Below, in pieces: positions 38,561 through 49,536 of a DNA stretch of 53,184 nucleotides (its first letter is position 1; the number at the start of each line of letters is the position of its first letter). The notes under the pieces were generated by a model. It ran no database searches, had not been told where the DNA came from, and saw only the letters and a program-made list of their open reading frames with translations. The DNA comes from Candidatus Latescibacterota bacterium (GTDB lineage Bacteria > Latescibacterota > UBA2968 > UBA8231). Where the stretch lies: the NCBI GenBank assembly GCA_016187725.1, contig JACPJE010000061.1, positions 1-53,184 on the forward strand, given 5' to 3'. Made by a program: the position numbers and the translations under genes.

Positions 38561-40510
38561 CTGTCCCGCGCACTGGCAATCGCCCTCTGCCTGGCGCTGG
38601 TTCTGGCCTCCGGGGCCCAGGCCAAATTGCCGGCCCTCAGCGGCCAGGTGGTGGACGCCCAGACGGGCGCGCCCCTGTCCGGGGCCAATCTCAGGATCTC
38701 GGCCACCCTGGGCACCTACTGCGACGCGGAGGGGCGATTTGCCCTGGAAGCGGCGCCGGGGAACTACACGGTGGCGGTGAGCATGATCGGCTATGCCGTG
38801 GCCAGCGTCCAGGTGCACCTCACCCCGGCCGGGCAGCAGGGGCTGGTCTTCCGCCTGGAGCCGGCGGTCATCCCCCTGGGCGAGACCCTGGTCGAGGGCC
38901 TGCGGCCGCAACTGCCGCATTTTGTCGAGGTGGCCGCCGAATCCGGCATCCACTTCCAGCACGTGTACGGCGAGCCCCCCATCACCGACATTCTCGAGAG
39001 CACCGGGGCCGGGGCCGGCTTCTTCGACAGCGATGACGACGGGGACCTGGACCTCTACCTGGTCAACGGCCTGGTGCTGGGCGGTGATCCGCGCACCCAG
39101 CCCAGCGACGCGCTCTACCGCAACGAGGGGCAGGGCAGGTTTGCCGAAGTGACCGCCGCGGCGGGCATCGCCGACACCGGCTACGGGATGGGGTGTGCCG
39201 CCGCCGACTACGACAACGACGGGGACCAGGATCTGTACGTGACCAACTACGGCCCCAACGCGCTCTACCGCAATGAGGGCCGGGGCCGCTTCTCCGAGGT
39301 GGCCGGCCGTGCCGGGGTGGCCGATCCTCGCTGGAGCGTGGCCGCCTCCTGGCTCGACTACGACAACGATGGGATGCTCGACCTCTTCGTGGCCAACTAC
39401 CTCGCCTTCGACCACCGGGTGTCCCCGGAGCGCAGCCTGGCCTCGCTGCACGAGGGGTACCGCAGCTATCCGGGACCGCGCGACTACCAGGCTCAGCCCG
39501 ATGCCCTGTACCGAAATCTGGGCGACGGGGCCTTTGCCGAGGTCACGGCCCGGGCGGGGATCAACCCCCAGGGGATCGAAGGCAAGGGCATGAGCAGCCT
39601 GGCCACCGACTTCGACGGGGACGGCGACCTGGACCTCTTCGTCTCCAACGACCGCACCCCCAAGCAGCTCTACCGCAACGACGGGGGGCATTTCTCCGAG
39701 GTGGCGCTGTGGGCGGGGGTGGCCTACGACGAGTCGGGCAACGCCACGGGGGCCATGGGGGTGGATGCGGGCGACTGTGACGGGGACGGTCGGCTGGACC
39801 TTTTTGTCACCAATTTCGTCTTCGAGTACAATTCGCTGTACCGCAACCTGGGCGACGGCACCTTTGCCGATGTCACCAATGCCGCCGGCCTGGCCCTGCC
39901 CAGCTACAATTACGTGGGCTGGGGCACCGGCTTCTTCGATTACGACAACGACGGTTGGCTCGACATCTTCGTGGCCAACGGGCACGTGCACGAGGACATG
40001 GACCTGCTCAACGAGAGCGTCAGTTTCGGCCAGCCCAACCAGCTCTTCCACAACGAGGGGCAGGGGGTGTTCAGCGAGGTATCGGCCCAGTCGGGGCCGC
40101 CCTTCCTGATCGCCCGTTCGAGCCGGGGGGCGGCCTTCGGCGACTGCGACGGCGACGGCGACCTCGACGTCGCGGTGCTCAACGTCGGCGGGCCGGCCGA
40201 ACTGCTGCGCAACGAGGGGGGCAACCGCGAGCACTGGCTGGGCCTGCGCCTGGAGGGCAAGGCCGGCAACCGCGACGCGGTCGGGGCCAGGGTGCGGGTG
40301 CGGGCCGGTTCGCTGAACATGATCCGCGAGGTGCACGCCGGCTCCAGCTACAGTTCGCAGAGCGACCTGCGGCTCTACTTTGGCCTGGGCGGGCAGACCC
40401 GGGTCGACAGCCTGGAGGTCCGCTGGCCCGGCGGCCGGGTCGAGACCTTCGCCAACCTGCCGGTCAACTGCCAGCTCAGGTTCGAGGAAGGGCGCGGCTA
40501 CCTCCCCTAG
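38561..40510 (+). CDS. FG-GAP repeat ASPIC/UnbV (CRTAC1-like) protein, CTG start
   Basis: The protein has about 649 residues. A signal peptide (SRALAIALCLALVLASGAQA) is encoded directly after the previous stop. The only initiator upstream of it is CTG 38561, with AGGAGG at an ideal 8-nt distance; TTG 38627 would remove the signal peptide. Residues 25-110 are a carboxypeptidase-regulatory-like beta-sandwich (LSGQVVDAQTGAPLSGANL). Several FG-GAP/VCBS propeller repeats follow with calcium-type loops (DSDDDGDLDLY, DYDNDGDQDLY, DFDGDGDLDLF, DCDGDGDLDVA). The C-terminal ASPIC/UnbV domain reads VGARVRVRAG and RWPGGRVETF. It is exported and probably surface-associated. Function unknown. Confidence 0.85.
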   Translation: MSRALAIALCLALVLASGAQAKLPALSGQVVDAQTGAPLSGANLRISATLGTYCDAEGRFALEAAPGNYTVAVSMIGYAVASVQVHLTPAGQQGLVFRLEPAVIPLGETLVEGLRPQLPHFVEVAAESGIHFQHVYGEPPITDILESTGAGAGFFDSDDDGDLDLYLVNGLVLGGDPRTQPSDALYRNEGQGRFAEVTAAAGIADTGYGMGCAAADYDNDGDQDLYVTNYGPNALYRNEGRGRFSEVAGRAGVADPRWSVAASWLDYDNDGMLDLFVANYLAFDHRVSPERSLASLHEGYRSYPGPRDYQAQPDALYRNLGDGAFAEVTARAGINPQGIEGKGMSSLATDFDGDGDLDLFVSNDRTPKQLYRNDGGHFSEVALWAGVAYDESGNATGAMGVDAGDCDGDGRLDLFVTNFVFEYNSLYRNLGDGTFADVTNAAGLALPSYNYVGWGTGFFDYDNDGWLDIFVANGHVHEDMDLLNESVSFGQPNQLFHNEGQGVFSEVSAQSGPPFLIARSSRGAAFGDCDGDGDLDVAVLNVGGPAELLRNEGGNREHWLGLRLEGKAGNRDAVGARVRVRAGSLNMIREVHAGSSYSSQSDLRLYFGLGGQTRVDSLEVRWPGGRVETFANLPVNCQLRFEEGRGYLP

Positions 40511-40517
40511 GTGCGAG

Positions 40518-42440
40518 ATGAAAAAGATCCCGACAGCGCGGCAGCTGGCAGCCTGGGGAGCCTTGCTCCTGGTGGCCTCTGGGTGCCAGACCGAGGTGCC
40601 CACCTGGGGCCGGGAGGTGTGGGGGCGCGACCAGGGGGGGCAGGAGGTGATCCCTCTGGGGTCGGCCCTCTCCGAGATCGTCCTGGACCCGCGCCGGCCC
40701 TACCTCTACCTGGCCGACTTCGACGCCAATCAGGTCTACTTCGTCTCGCGCACCACCCGCCAGCTCGAGCGCCAGGTGGTGGTGGGCCCACGCCCCTCGG
40801 ACCTGAATATCAGCATGGACGGAACCCGGCTCTACGCGGCGCTTTCGGGGGGGACCGAGATCGCGGTGGTGGATCTGGACCGCCAGGAACAACTCCCTTC
40901 CATCCCGCTCTCCTTCTCTCCCGCGTACCTGGTGGCCGGGCGCCCTCCCTATCTGTACTCCACCTCGGTGCTCGAATTCTGGAAGGGGTTCACCTCCTAC
41001 GGACAGACCTACCTGCTCGATGCCCAGGCCCGCACCCAGACCCAGCTGCCGCAGGTGGGGCTCTTGGAGATCGATCCCCCCCGCCGCCGCCTGTACGTGG
41101 CCACCCACCGCCAGGTGCTCCAGTACCGCATCGGCCTGGCCGACGGGCAGGTCGAACTCGAAGGAGAGGCCGACACCGAGGGCCCGGTGCTCGAACTGCA
41201 GCTGAGCGCCGACGGGAGCCGGCTCTACACCATCAGCGCCGGGTACTTCGCCACCCCTGAGATGATCGTCACCCACAGCCTGATCGACAGCCGCAAGAAC
41301 ACCGAAGTGGACATGGTCGAGGTCTTTGGCACCGATCCGCTGATCAAGGTGGGGGAACTCTACACCGGCGCCTTTCCCCGGGCAGTGGCCCACGGCGGCG
41401 ATTACCTGGTGGTGGCCGCCGCCGACTCGGCCGGCCCCTCCCTGGGCGCCGGCTTTGCCATCCGCTACGATCCCCTCACCCTCAAGCCCCTGGAAACCTA
41501 CCGCCTGGTGGGCGCCCCCAGCGGCTGCGCCGCGGTGGACAGCAGCACCGGGCTCTTCTACGTGGCGGTGGAAAATCCCTACGATCTGCGCGAGCGCTTC
41601 GGCGACCGCCAGGACCTGCAGGTGGTGCCCCTGGGCCGGAGCGCTTCCAGCCAGGCCGCCGTGCCCGTAGAGCGCCAGCCCCAGACATTTGTCCCGACCG
41701 ACAACTTGCCGCCCAGCGTTCCGGCGGTCGCAGACAGCGCGGTGGAGTTCGCCGGGCGCAGCCAGGTGCTGGTGCCGGCAGGCTCTTTCATCATGGGATC
41801 GACGGAGGGCAGTGCAGCCGAGGCGCCGGCCCACCTGGTAGCCCTGGAGGCCTACTACATCGATCAGTACGAGGTCACCGTGGGCCAGTACCGCGCCTGC
41901 GTGGAGGAGGGGGCCTGCGAGGAGCCGGTGGACGCCAGTCTGTGCAACTGGCAGGGCGCCGTGGGGGACAACCACCCCATCAACTGCATCCGCTGGGCCC
42001 AGGCCCAGGCTTACTGCGAGTGGGCCGGGCTGCGCCTGCCCACCGAGGCCGAGTGGGAGAAGGCCGCCCGCGGCGCGGACGGGCGCACCTACCCGTGGGG
42101 GGAGGACTTCGACCGCGACAAGGCCAATTACGCTGACAACGGCTTCATGCAGCGGACCCGGCCGGTGGGCAGCTATCCGGATGGGCGCTCCCCGTACGGG
42201 GCCTACGACCTGGCCGGCAACGTGTACGAATGGGTGGCCGACTGGTACGAGCCCAACTATTACCCCACTAGCCCCTCAAGCGACCCCCAGGGACCGGACA
42301 GCGGGTCGCAGCGGGTGCTGCGGGGCGGTTCGTGGTGGTTCGAGCCCCATCAGATGCGCAGCTTCCACCGCGAGCCCTACCACCCGGCGGACACGGATAT
42401 CGACATCGGCTTCCGCTGCGCCCGCAGCGCGGATCAGTGA
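40518..42440 (+). CDS. Lipoprotein beta-propeller fused to FGE/SUMF1-like domain (paralogue B)
   Basis: The 640-residue protein starts at ATG 40518. The lipobox is LLLVASGCQTEVPTWG. Residues 20-385 form a propeller paralogous to 37406. Residues about 425-640 are a formylglycine-generating-enzyme-like domain: VPAGSFIMGSTEGSAAEAPAH, YYIDQYEVTVGQYRACV, RLPTEAEWEKAARG, DLAGNVYEWVADWY, VLRGGSWW and GFRCARS. The segment where active FGEs carry their copper-binding cysteines (between RGGSWW and GFRC) reads MRSFHREPYHPADTD with no Cys. Oxidase activity is therefore unlikely, and ligand binding is more plausible. Confidence 0.85.
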   Translation: MKKIPTARQLAAWGALLLVASGCQTEVPTWGREVWGRDQGGQEVIPLGSALSEIVLDPRRPYLYLADFDANQVYFVSRTTRQLERQVVVGPRPSDLNISMDGTRLYAALSGGTEIAVVDLDRQEQLPSIPLSFSPAYLVAGRPPYLYSTSVLEFWKGFTSYGQTYLLDAQARTQTQLPQVGLLEIDPPRRRLYVATHRQVLQYRIGLADGQVELEGEADTEGPVLELQLSADGSRLYTISAGYFATPEMIVTHSLIDSRKNTEVDMVEVFGTDPLIKVGELYTGAFPRAVAHGGDYLVVAAADSAGPSLGAGFAIRYDPLTLKPLETYRLVGAPSGCAAVDSSTGLFYVAVENPYDLRERFGDRQDLQVVPLGRSASSQAAVPVERQPQTFVPTDNLPPSVPAVADSAVEFAGRSQVLVPAGSFIMGSTEGSAAEAPAHLVALEAYYIDQYEVTVGQYRACVEEGACEEPVDASLCNWQGAVGDNHPINCIRWAQAQAYCEWAGLRLPTEAEWEKAARGADGRTYPWGEDFDRDKANYADNGFMQRTRPVGSYPDGRSPYGAYDLAGNVYEWVADWYEPNYYPTSPSSDPQGPDSGSQRVLRGGSWWFEPHQMRSFHREPYHPADTDIDIGFRCARSADQ

Positions 42441-42501
42441 ACCGCTGCAGTGGGGGGGGCAGGCTGATAGCAAAAGCACGCGGAATTCCTGAAGGATGGC
42501 T

Positions 42502-42702
42502 ATGCAGCGACCAGACCATTACTTCAAAGACCTTGCCAATCCGGGCAAGATGTCCTACACCTTATTTGCCGGCGATGCCATCCCAAAGGGAGTGATTGTC
42601 GCGGTCGTCAAGTTCGGTGCGCTGGAAGATTCGGAAAGAGGAATCCAGCCCAACAACTTTGTTTTGACCGCCTACCAGGTTTTCATCTACGGAGGCCGAT
42701 GA
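42502..42702 (+). CDS. Small uncharacterised protein paired with DUF2283-like gene
   Basis: The 66-residue frame is taken from ATG 42502 (AAGGA at 5 nt; ATG 42496 is the alternative). Motifs HYFKDLANPG and VVKFGALEDSE precede a closing FVLTAYQVF. The ending recalls the second half of small toxin-like proteins found beside DUF2283 genes, whose N-terminus seems missing here. The stop overlaps the next ATG (ATGA), so the two were a translationally coupled pair. Confidence 0.45.
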   Translation: MQRPDHYFKDLANPGKMSYTLFAGDAIPKGVIVAVVKFGALEDSERGIQPNNFVLTAYQVFIYGGR

Positions 42703-43085
42703 AATCTGTTCGTTTCTCCTATGACGCTGAAGGGGATATCCTCGAAGCCACTTTTACTCTGGGAGAGGTCGGTCAGCGCACCGGGATCGAACTGTGCGAT
42801 AATATCGTGGTATTCACCGACCATGCACTGTCCAGGGTCACAGGGTTGACACTCCTTACCGGGGTGGGGATCGCCCCAGAGGACCTGCCCAAGGTCATGG
42901 AACCCTTCTTCACCACCAAGCCCGAGGGCAAGGGCACGGGGCTGGGGTTGGCCATCTGCCGGCGGGTTATGCAGGAGCACGGCGGGACTATCAACATCGA
43001 GAGCCAGGTGGGGAGGGGGACCACCGTGCGCCTGGAACTGCCGGTGGCCAACGGCGAGAATGCCGCGCAGTTGCGAGGGGAATAG
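42699..43085 (+). pseudogene. DUF2283-like/histidine-kinase chimera
   Basis: ATG 42699 follows CGGAGG. Residues 1-53 look like a DUF2283 small protein (SVRFSYDAEGDILEATF, ALSRVTGLTLL). From GVGIAPEDLPKVMEPFFTTK onward the frame is the C-terminus of a histidine kinase HATPase domain (F box and G2 box KGTGLGLAICRRVMQEHGG, then SQVGRGTTVRLELPV). These two families do not form a natural domain pair, and the kinase lacks its dimerisation region and N and G1 boxes. An in-frame deletion joined the two genes. The lost kinase would have belonged to the signalling block downstream. Confidence 0.7.
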
Positions 43086-43110
43086 TCATGCCGAGAAGGG
43101 AGGGCATACC

Positions 43111-46308
<3,198 letters not shown>

Positions 46309-46351
46309 TCAACCGCGCGGGCAGGCGCTCGACCGGGTGAAGAAATACGAG

Positions 46352-48556
46352 ATGCGCTTGTCGATCACCAAACAGATCGCCCTCCTGCTATCCCTGTCCG
46401 TCTGCGGCGCCCTGCTGAGCGTCGGCGTCTTCTACGCTTTTCTCTCGCGCACAGAGACCGACGCCCGTTTCGTGAATATCGCCGGCCGCCAGCGCCTGCT
46501 CGCCGAACAGCTTCACGATTATGCCCACATGGTGCACATCGGCCAGGAAGAAGGCCGGGAAGGCCTGCGCAAGCTAGTAGATAAATTTGACCAGGCCCTC
46601 AGCCTGCTAGAAGGGCAGGGCACCACGGTAGAGGACGAAGTGCTCTTTTCTCCCCAGGAGTTAGCGGATGAACTCGCCAGGATGAGACAATTGTGGAGCG
46701 AGTACAAAGTATCCCTGCGCCTGATCGCTGTGCGTCCGGCGGGCGACCCACCAGCGGTGCGCGCTTATGCTTTTATAGAACCCACGACTCTTTTGCTGAT
46801 AGAGGCGGCGGATCAGGTGGTCGCTGAGTTTATCAGGGTGAACCGGCGATTGAGGCAGCAGGTATTCCTCTTCCTGAATGTGGTCGCCGGCCTGGATGTC
46901 CTTCTCCTCCTCACCGGTATCTGGACCATCAGGAACTACGTCACTGAGCGCCGGCAGGCCGAGGAACGGGTGCGCTCGATCGCCGAGGGAGCCCACGATA
47001 GCTTCATCATGATGGACTCTGCTGGGCGGGTCATCGACTGGAACTCCCGGGCCACCGCCACTTTCGGCTGGTCCCGCGAGGAGATGCTGGGGCGGCCAGT
47101 GGCTGAGCTGGTCATCCCGCCGCACTCCCGCCAGGCGCACCAGGAAGGGCTCCAGCGCTTCCTGGCCACGGGCGAGGGGCCGGTACTGAACCAGCGGATC
47201 GAGATCAATGCGCTACACCGGGATGGCCACGAGTTCCCGGTTGAATTGGCTATCACCCCGCTCCGCTGGGGGGATAGCTATATCTTCAGTGCCTTTCTGC
47301 ACGACATCACTGAGCGCAAGCGAAGGGAGGAGGCTCTCAAGATCGACCTGGCCGTACAGCGGGTGCGCGAGCAGATCCTGCAGATGCGCGGGGTGGAGGA
47401 TTGGCGAAAGGTGGTGGTCGTCTTTGAGCATGAACTCAGGGAGGTGATAGAGTTCAAAGACTGCGGCATCAACCTCCTCGACCGCCAGCGCCACAGCTAT
47501 CTGGATTACGAGACCGATGCCGAAACAATAATCGAGAAAAAGTATGATGCCTTGCCCCGTGCCCTGACCCAGGCCTTGGATACCGGCAAGCCGGTGTATC
47601 GGCGCAATCGGGCGGAGATAGACCAATTTGAAGATCCGATAAAGGCGGGGACGAACTGCGTGCTCGACGTGCCCTTTGCAGGAGGTACGGTAGCGATCAA
47701 CAGCAGTGAGGAAAACGCCTTCAGTGCCCAGGACATCCAGATCCTGGAGCGCTTTGCGCAGGTGATGAACGAGGCGCACCACCGGCTGGAGGATCTGAGG
47801 AACCTGGCGCTGCAGGAGGAGCAGCTGCACCAGGCGCAGAAGCTGGAAGCCATCGGCCAGCTGGCCACCGGGGTGGCCCACGAGATCAACAACCCGCTGA
47901 CCTCGGTGCTGGGGTATGGCGAACTCCTGCTGCGCCGTCCGCTGGACCCGCAGGTGCGGCAGCATGTGGAGACCATCTACCAGGAGGGGCAGCGGGCCCG
48001 GGAGATCGCCGAGCGGCTGCTGCAGTTCGTGCGCCGGCAGCAGGCCAGCACGCAGCCCTTGTCCCTCAACCTGCTGGTGCAAGAGGTGCTGGAGTTGGTC
48101 CGCCAGCAGTTCGAGCTGGATCACGTGCAATTGAGTTCAGCGCTGGCCCCGGACCTGCCGCTGGTGCCGGCGCACCCGGGGCAACTTCAGCAACTGCTGC
48201 TGGCCTTGCTCCAGAACAGCCGCGAGGCGATCAAAAAAAGCGGTGACGCCGGGGCCATCAAAGTGGGCACCAGGAGGCAGGGCCATCAGGTCCAGTTGGT
48301 GGTGGAGGACGACGGACCGGGGATCCCGGAGGGGCTGCGAGAGCGGATCTTCGAGCCTTTCTTCACCACCAAGGAGGTGGGCGCCGCCGCTGGGGCGGGC
48401 ATGGGGCTGAGTCTGTGCTACGCCATCGCCCGGGAGCACAGCGGACACTTGTGGGCCGAGCCGCGCACGGCGGGCGCCTGTCTGGTGCTGGAACTGCCGG
48501 CCGGGGCCGGCGCCGGGGAATCTATATCTATGGAGGCATTGGAAGATGAACGCTGA
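46352..48556 (+). CDS. Membrane sensor kinase with NarX/PilJ-type input domain
   Basis: The 734-residue protein is taken from ATG 46352; GTG 46337 is the alternative. Helix 1 is IALLLSLSVCGALLSVGVFYAF. The periplasmic helical domain opens with FVNIAGRQRLLAEQL, the PilJ/NarX P-box-like motif. Helix 2 is QVFLFLNVVAGLDVLLLLTGIW. PAS (about 205-330), a GAF-like module (about 335-485) with SSEENAFSAQD, HisKA (GVAHEINNP) and HATPase (DDGPGIPEG, GAGMGLSLCYAIAREH) follow. NarX/NarQ sense nitrate or nitrite through this kind of domain, which fits the HAO-like operon, but the ligand here is inferred only. It overlaps the regulator gene by 11 bp. Confidence 0.87.
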   Translation: MRLSITKQIALLLSLSVCGALLSVGVFYAFLSRTETDARFVNIAGRQRLLAEQLHDYAHMVHIGQEEGREGLRKLVDKFDQALSLLEGQGTTVEDEVLFSPQELADELARMRQLWSEYKVSLRLIAVRPAGDPPAVRAYAFIEPTTLLLIEAADQVVAEFIRVNRRLRQQVFLFLNVVAGLDVLLLLTGIWTIRNYVTERRQAEERVRSIAEGAHDSFIMMDSAGRVIDWNSRATATFGWSREEMLGRPVAELVIPPHSRQAHQEGLQRFLATGEGPVLNQRIEINALHRDGHEFPVELAITPLRWGDSYIFSAFLHDITERKRREEALKIDLAVQRVREQILQMRGVEDWRKVVVVFEHELREVIEFKDCGINLLDRQRHSYLDYETDAETIIEKKYDALPRALTQALDTGKPVYRRNRAEIDQFEDPIKAGTNCVLDVPFAGGTVAINSSEENAFSAQDIQILERFAQVMNEAHHRLEDLRNLALQEEQLHQAQKLEAIGQLATGVAHEINNPLTSVLGYGELLLRRPLDPQVRQHVETIYQEGQRAREIAERLLQFVRRQQASTQPLSLNLLVQEVLELVRQQFELDHVQLSSALAPDLPLVPAHPGQLQQLLLALLQNSREAIKKSGDAGAIKVGTRRQGHQVQLVVEDDGPGIPEGLRERIFEPFFTTKEVGAAAGAGMGLSLCYAIAREHSGHLWAEPRTAGACLVLELPAGAGAGESISMEALEDER

Positions 48557-49526
48557 ACAACAACCCAAGGGGCGGGTGCTGGTGGTGGACGACGAAGAGC
48601 CGGTGGGCCGGCTCTTGGAACTGTGGCTGGCCGAAGAAGGCTATCAGGTGCGCCGGGCGACCAGCTTCGAAAAAGCGAGCGAATGGATGGGCAAAGAGCC
48701 CTTCGATCTGGTGACCCTGGACATCATGATGCCGGTGGTGGATGGGCTGCAGGCCTTGCGTTGGTTCCGCGAATACCACCCGGAGGTAGGCGTGGTGATG
48801 GCCACGGCGCTGGGGGAAATGGACCTGATCATCGAGGCCATGCGCCTGGGGGCGTACAGCTATGTGGTCAAGCCCTTCAAGATGGACATGGTGACGCACG
48901 AGATCGCGCGGGCCATGGAGCGGCAGCGATTGGTGGCCGAGAATCTTTCCTACCAGCGCGAACTGGAGCAGAAGGTGGAGGGACAGACCCGGCAGTTGCA
49001 GCAGGCCAATGAGCGCCTGGCCCAGCAAGTGAAGGAGCTGGAGGGGCGGGACCGGCTGGTGCGCTGCCAGTTGGAGGGGCCGACCATCCAGCAGGCCTGC
49101 AAGGAGATCATGGAGGTTTTGCACCAGGTGTTGGGGGTGGAGGCCGCGGTGCTGTACAGGTCCGGGGGAGAGGGGCAAGAGCTGGAGGCCATAGCGGTCC
49201 TTGACGAAGCGGGGCAGGTGATTGTCAAAGGGGTGGAAGAGGATTCCAGGGAGTGGGTGAAAAAGAATGCGCTGGCGGTGCAGGTGTTTCGCAACCGCCA
49301 GCCCTGTCGACAGCCAGGGGAGGGCACGGCGCTGCCTCTGATGTACCAGGAGGAGGTGCTGGGGGTGCTGTGGGCCCGGGGACTGGATGGAGACGATCAG
49401 AAGGAACAGCGCAATACCCTGTGGCGGCTGGGGCAGGCGGCGGTTCTGGCCTTGTGGGCGGCCCAGGTGAAAGCGCAACTGGACAGCGGCCAGCTCCAGG
49501 TCGATGAGCTGCTGAAGCTGGAGTAG
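48546..49526 (+). CDS. Response regulator (REC - coiled coil - GAF-like)
   Basis: The 326-residue protein starts at ATG 48546 inside the kinase 3' end. The receiver contains VLVVDDEEPVGRLLE, the phospho-acceptor in LVTLDIMMPVVDG and VVKPFKMD. A coiled coil follows (about 125-175, ELEQKVEGQTRQLQQANERL). The C-terminal part (about 180-326) reads like a degenerate GAF domain (GVEAAVLYRSGGEGQ, LPLMYQEEVLGVLWARG). No DNA-binding or enzymatic output domain is present. It probably acts through protein contact, perhaps with the FapA-like protein encoded 10 bp downstream. Confidence 0.83.
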   Translation: MNAEQQPKGRVLVVDDEEPVGRLLELWLAEEGYQVRRATSFEKASEWMGKEPFDLVTLDIMMPVVDGLQALRWFREYHPEVGVVMATALGEMDLIIEAMRLGAYSYVVKPFKMDMVTHEIARAMERQRLVAENLSYQRELEQKVEGQTRQLQQANERLAQQVKELEGRDRLVRCQLEGPTIQQACKEIMEVLHQVLGVEAAVLYRSGGEGQELEAIAVLDEAGQVIVKGVEEDSREWVKKNALAVQVFRNRQPCRQPGEGTALPLMYQEEVLGVLWARGLDGDDQKEQRNTLWRLGQAAVLALWAAQVKAQLDSGQLQVDELLKLE

Positions 49527-49536
49527 AGGTGCAGGC

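Noticed and set aside
40518-42440. True formylglycine-generating enzyme
   Set aside because: The C-terminal region lacks the cysteine pair needed for catalysis and is tethered to a lipoprotein propeller. It was described as FGE-like only.
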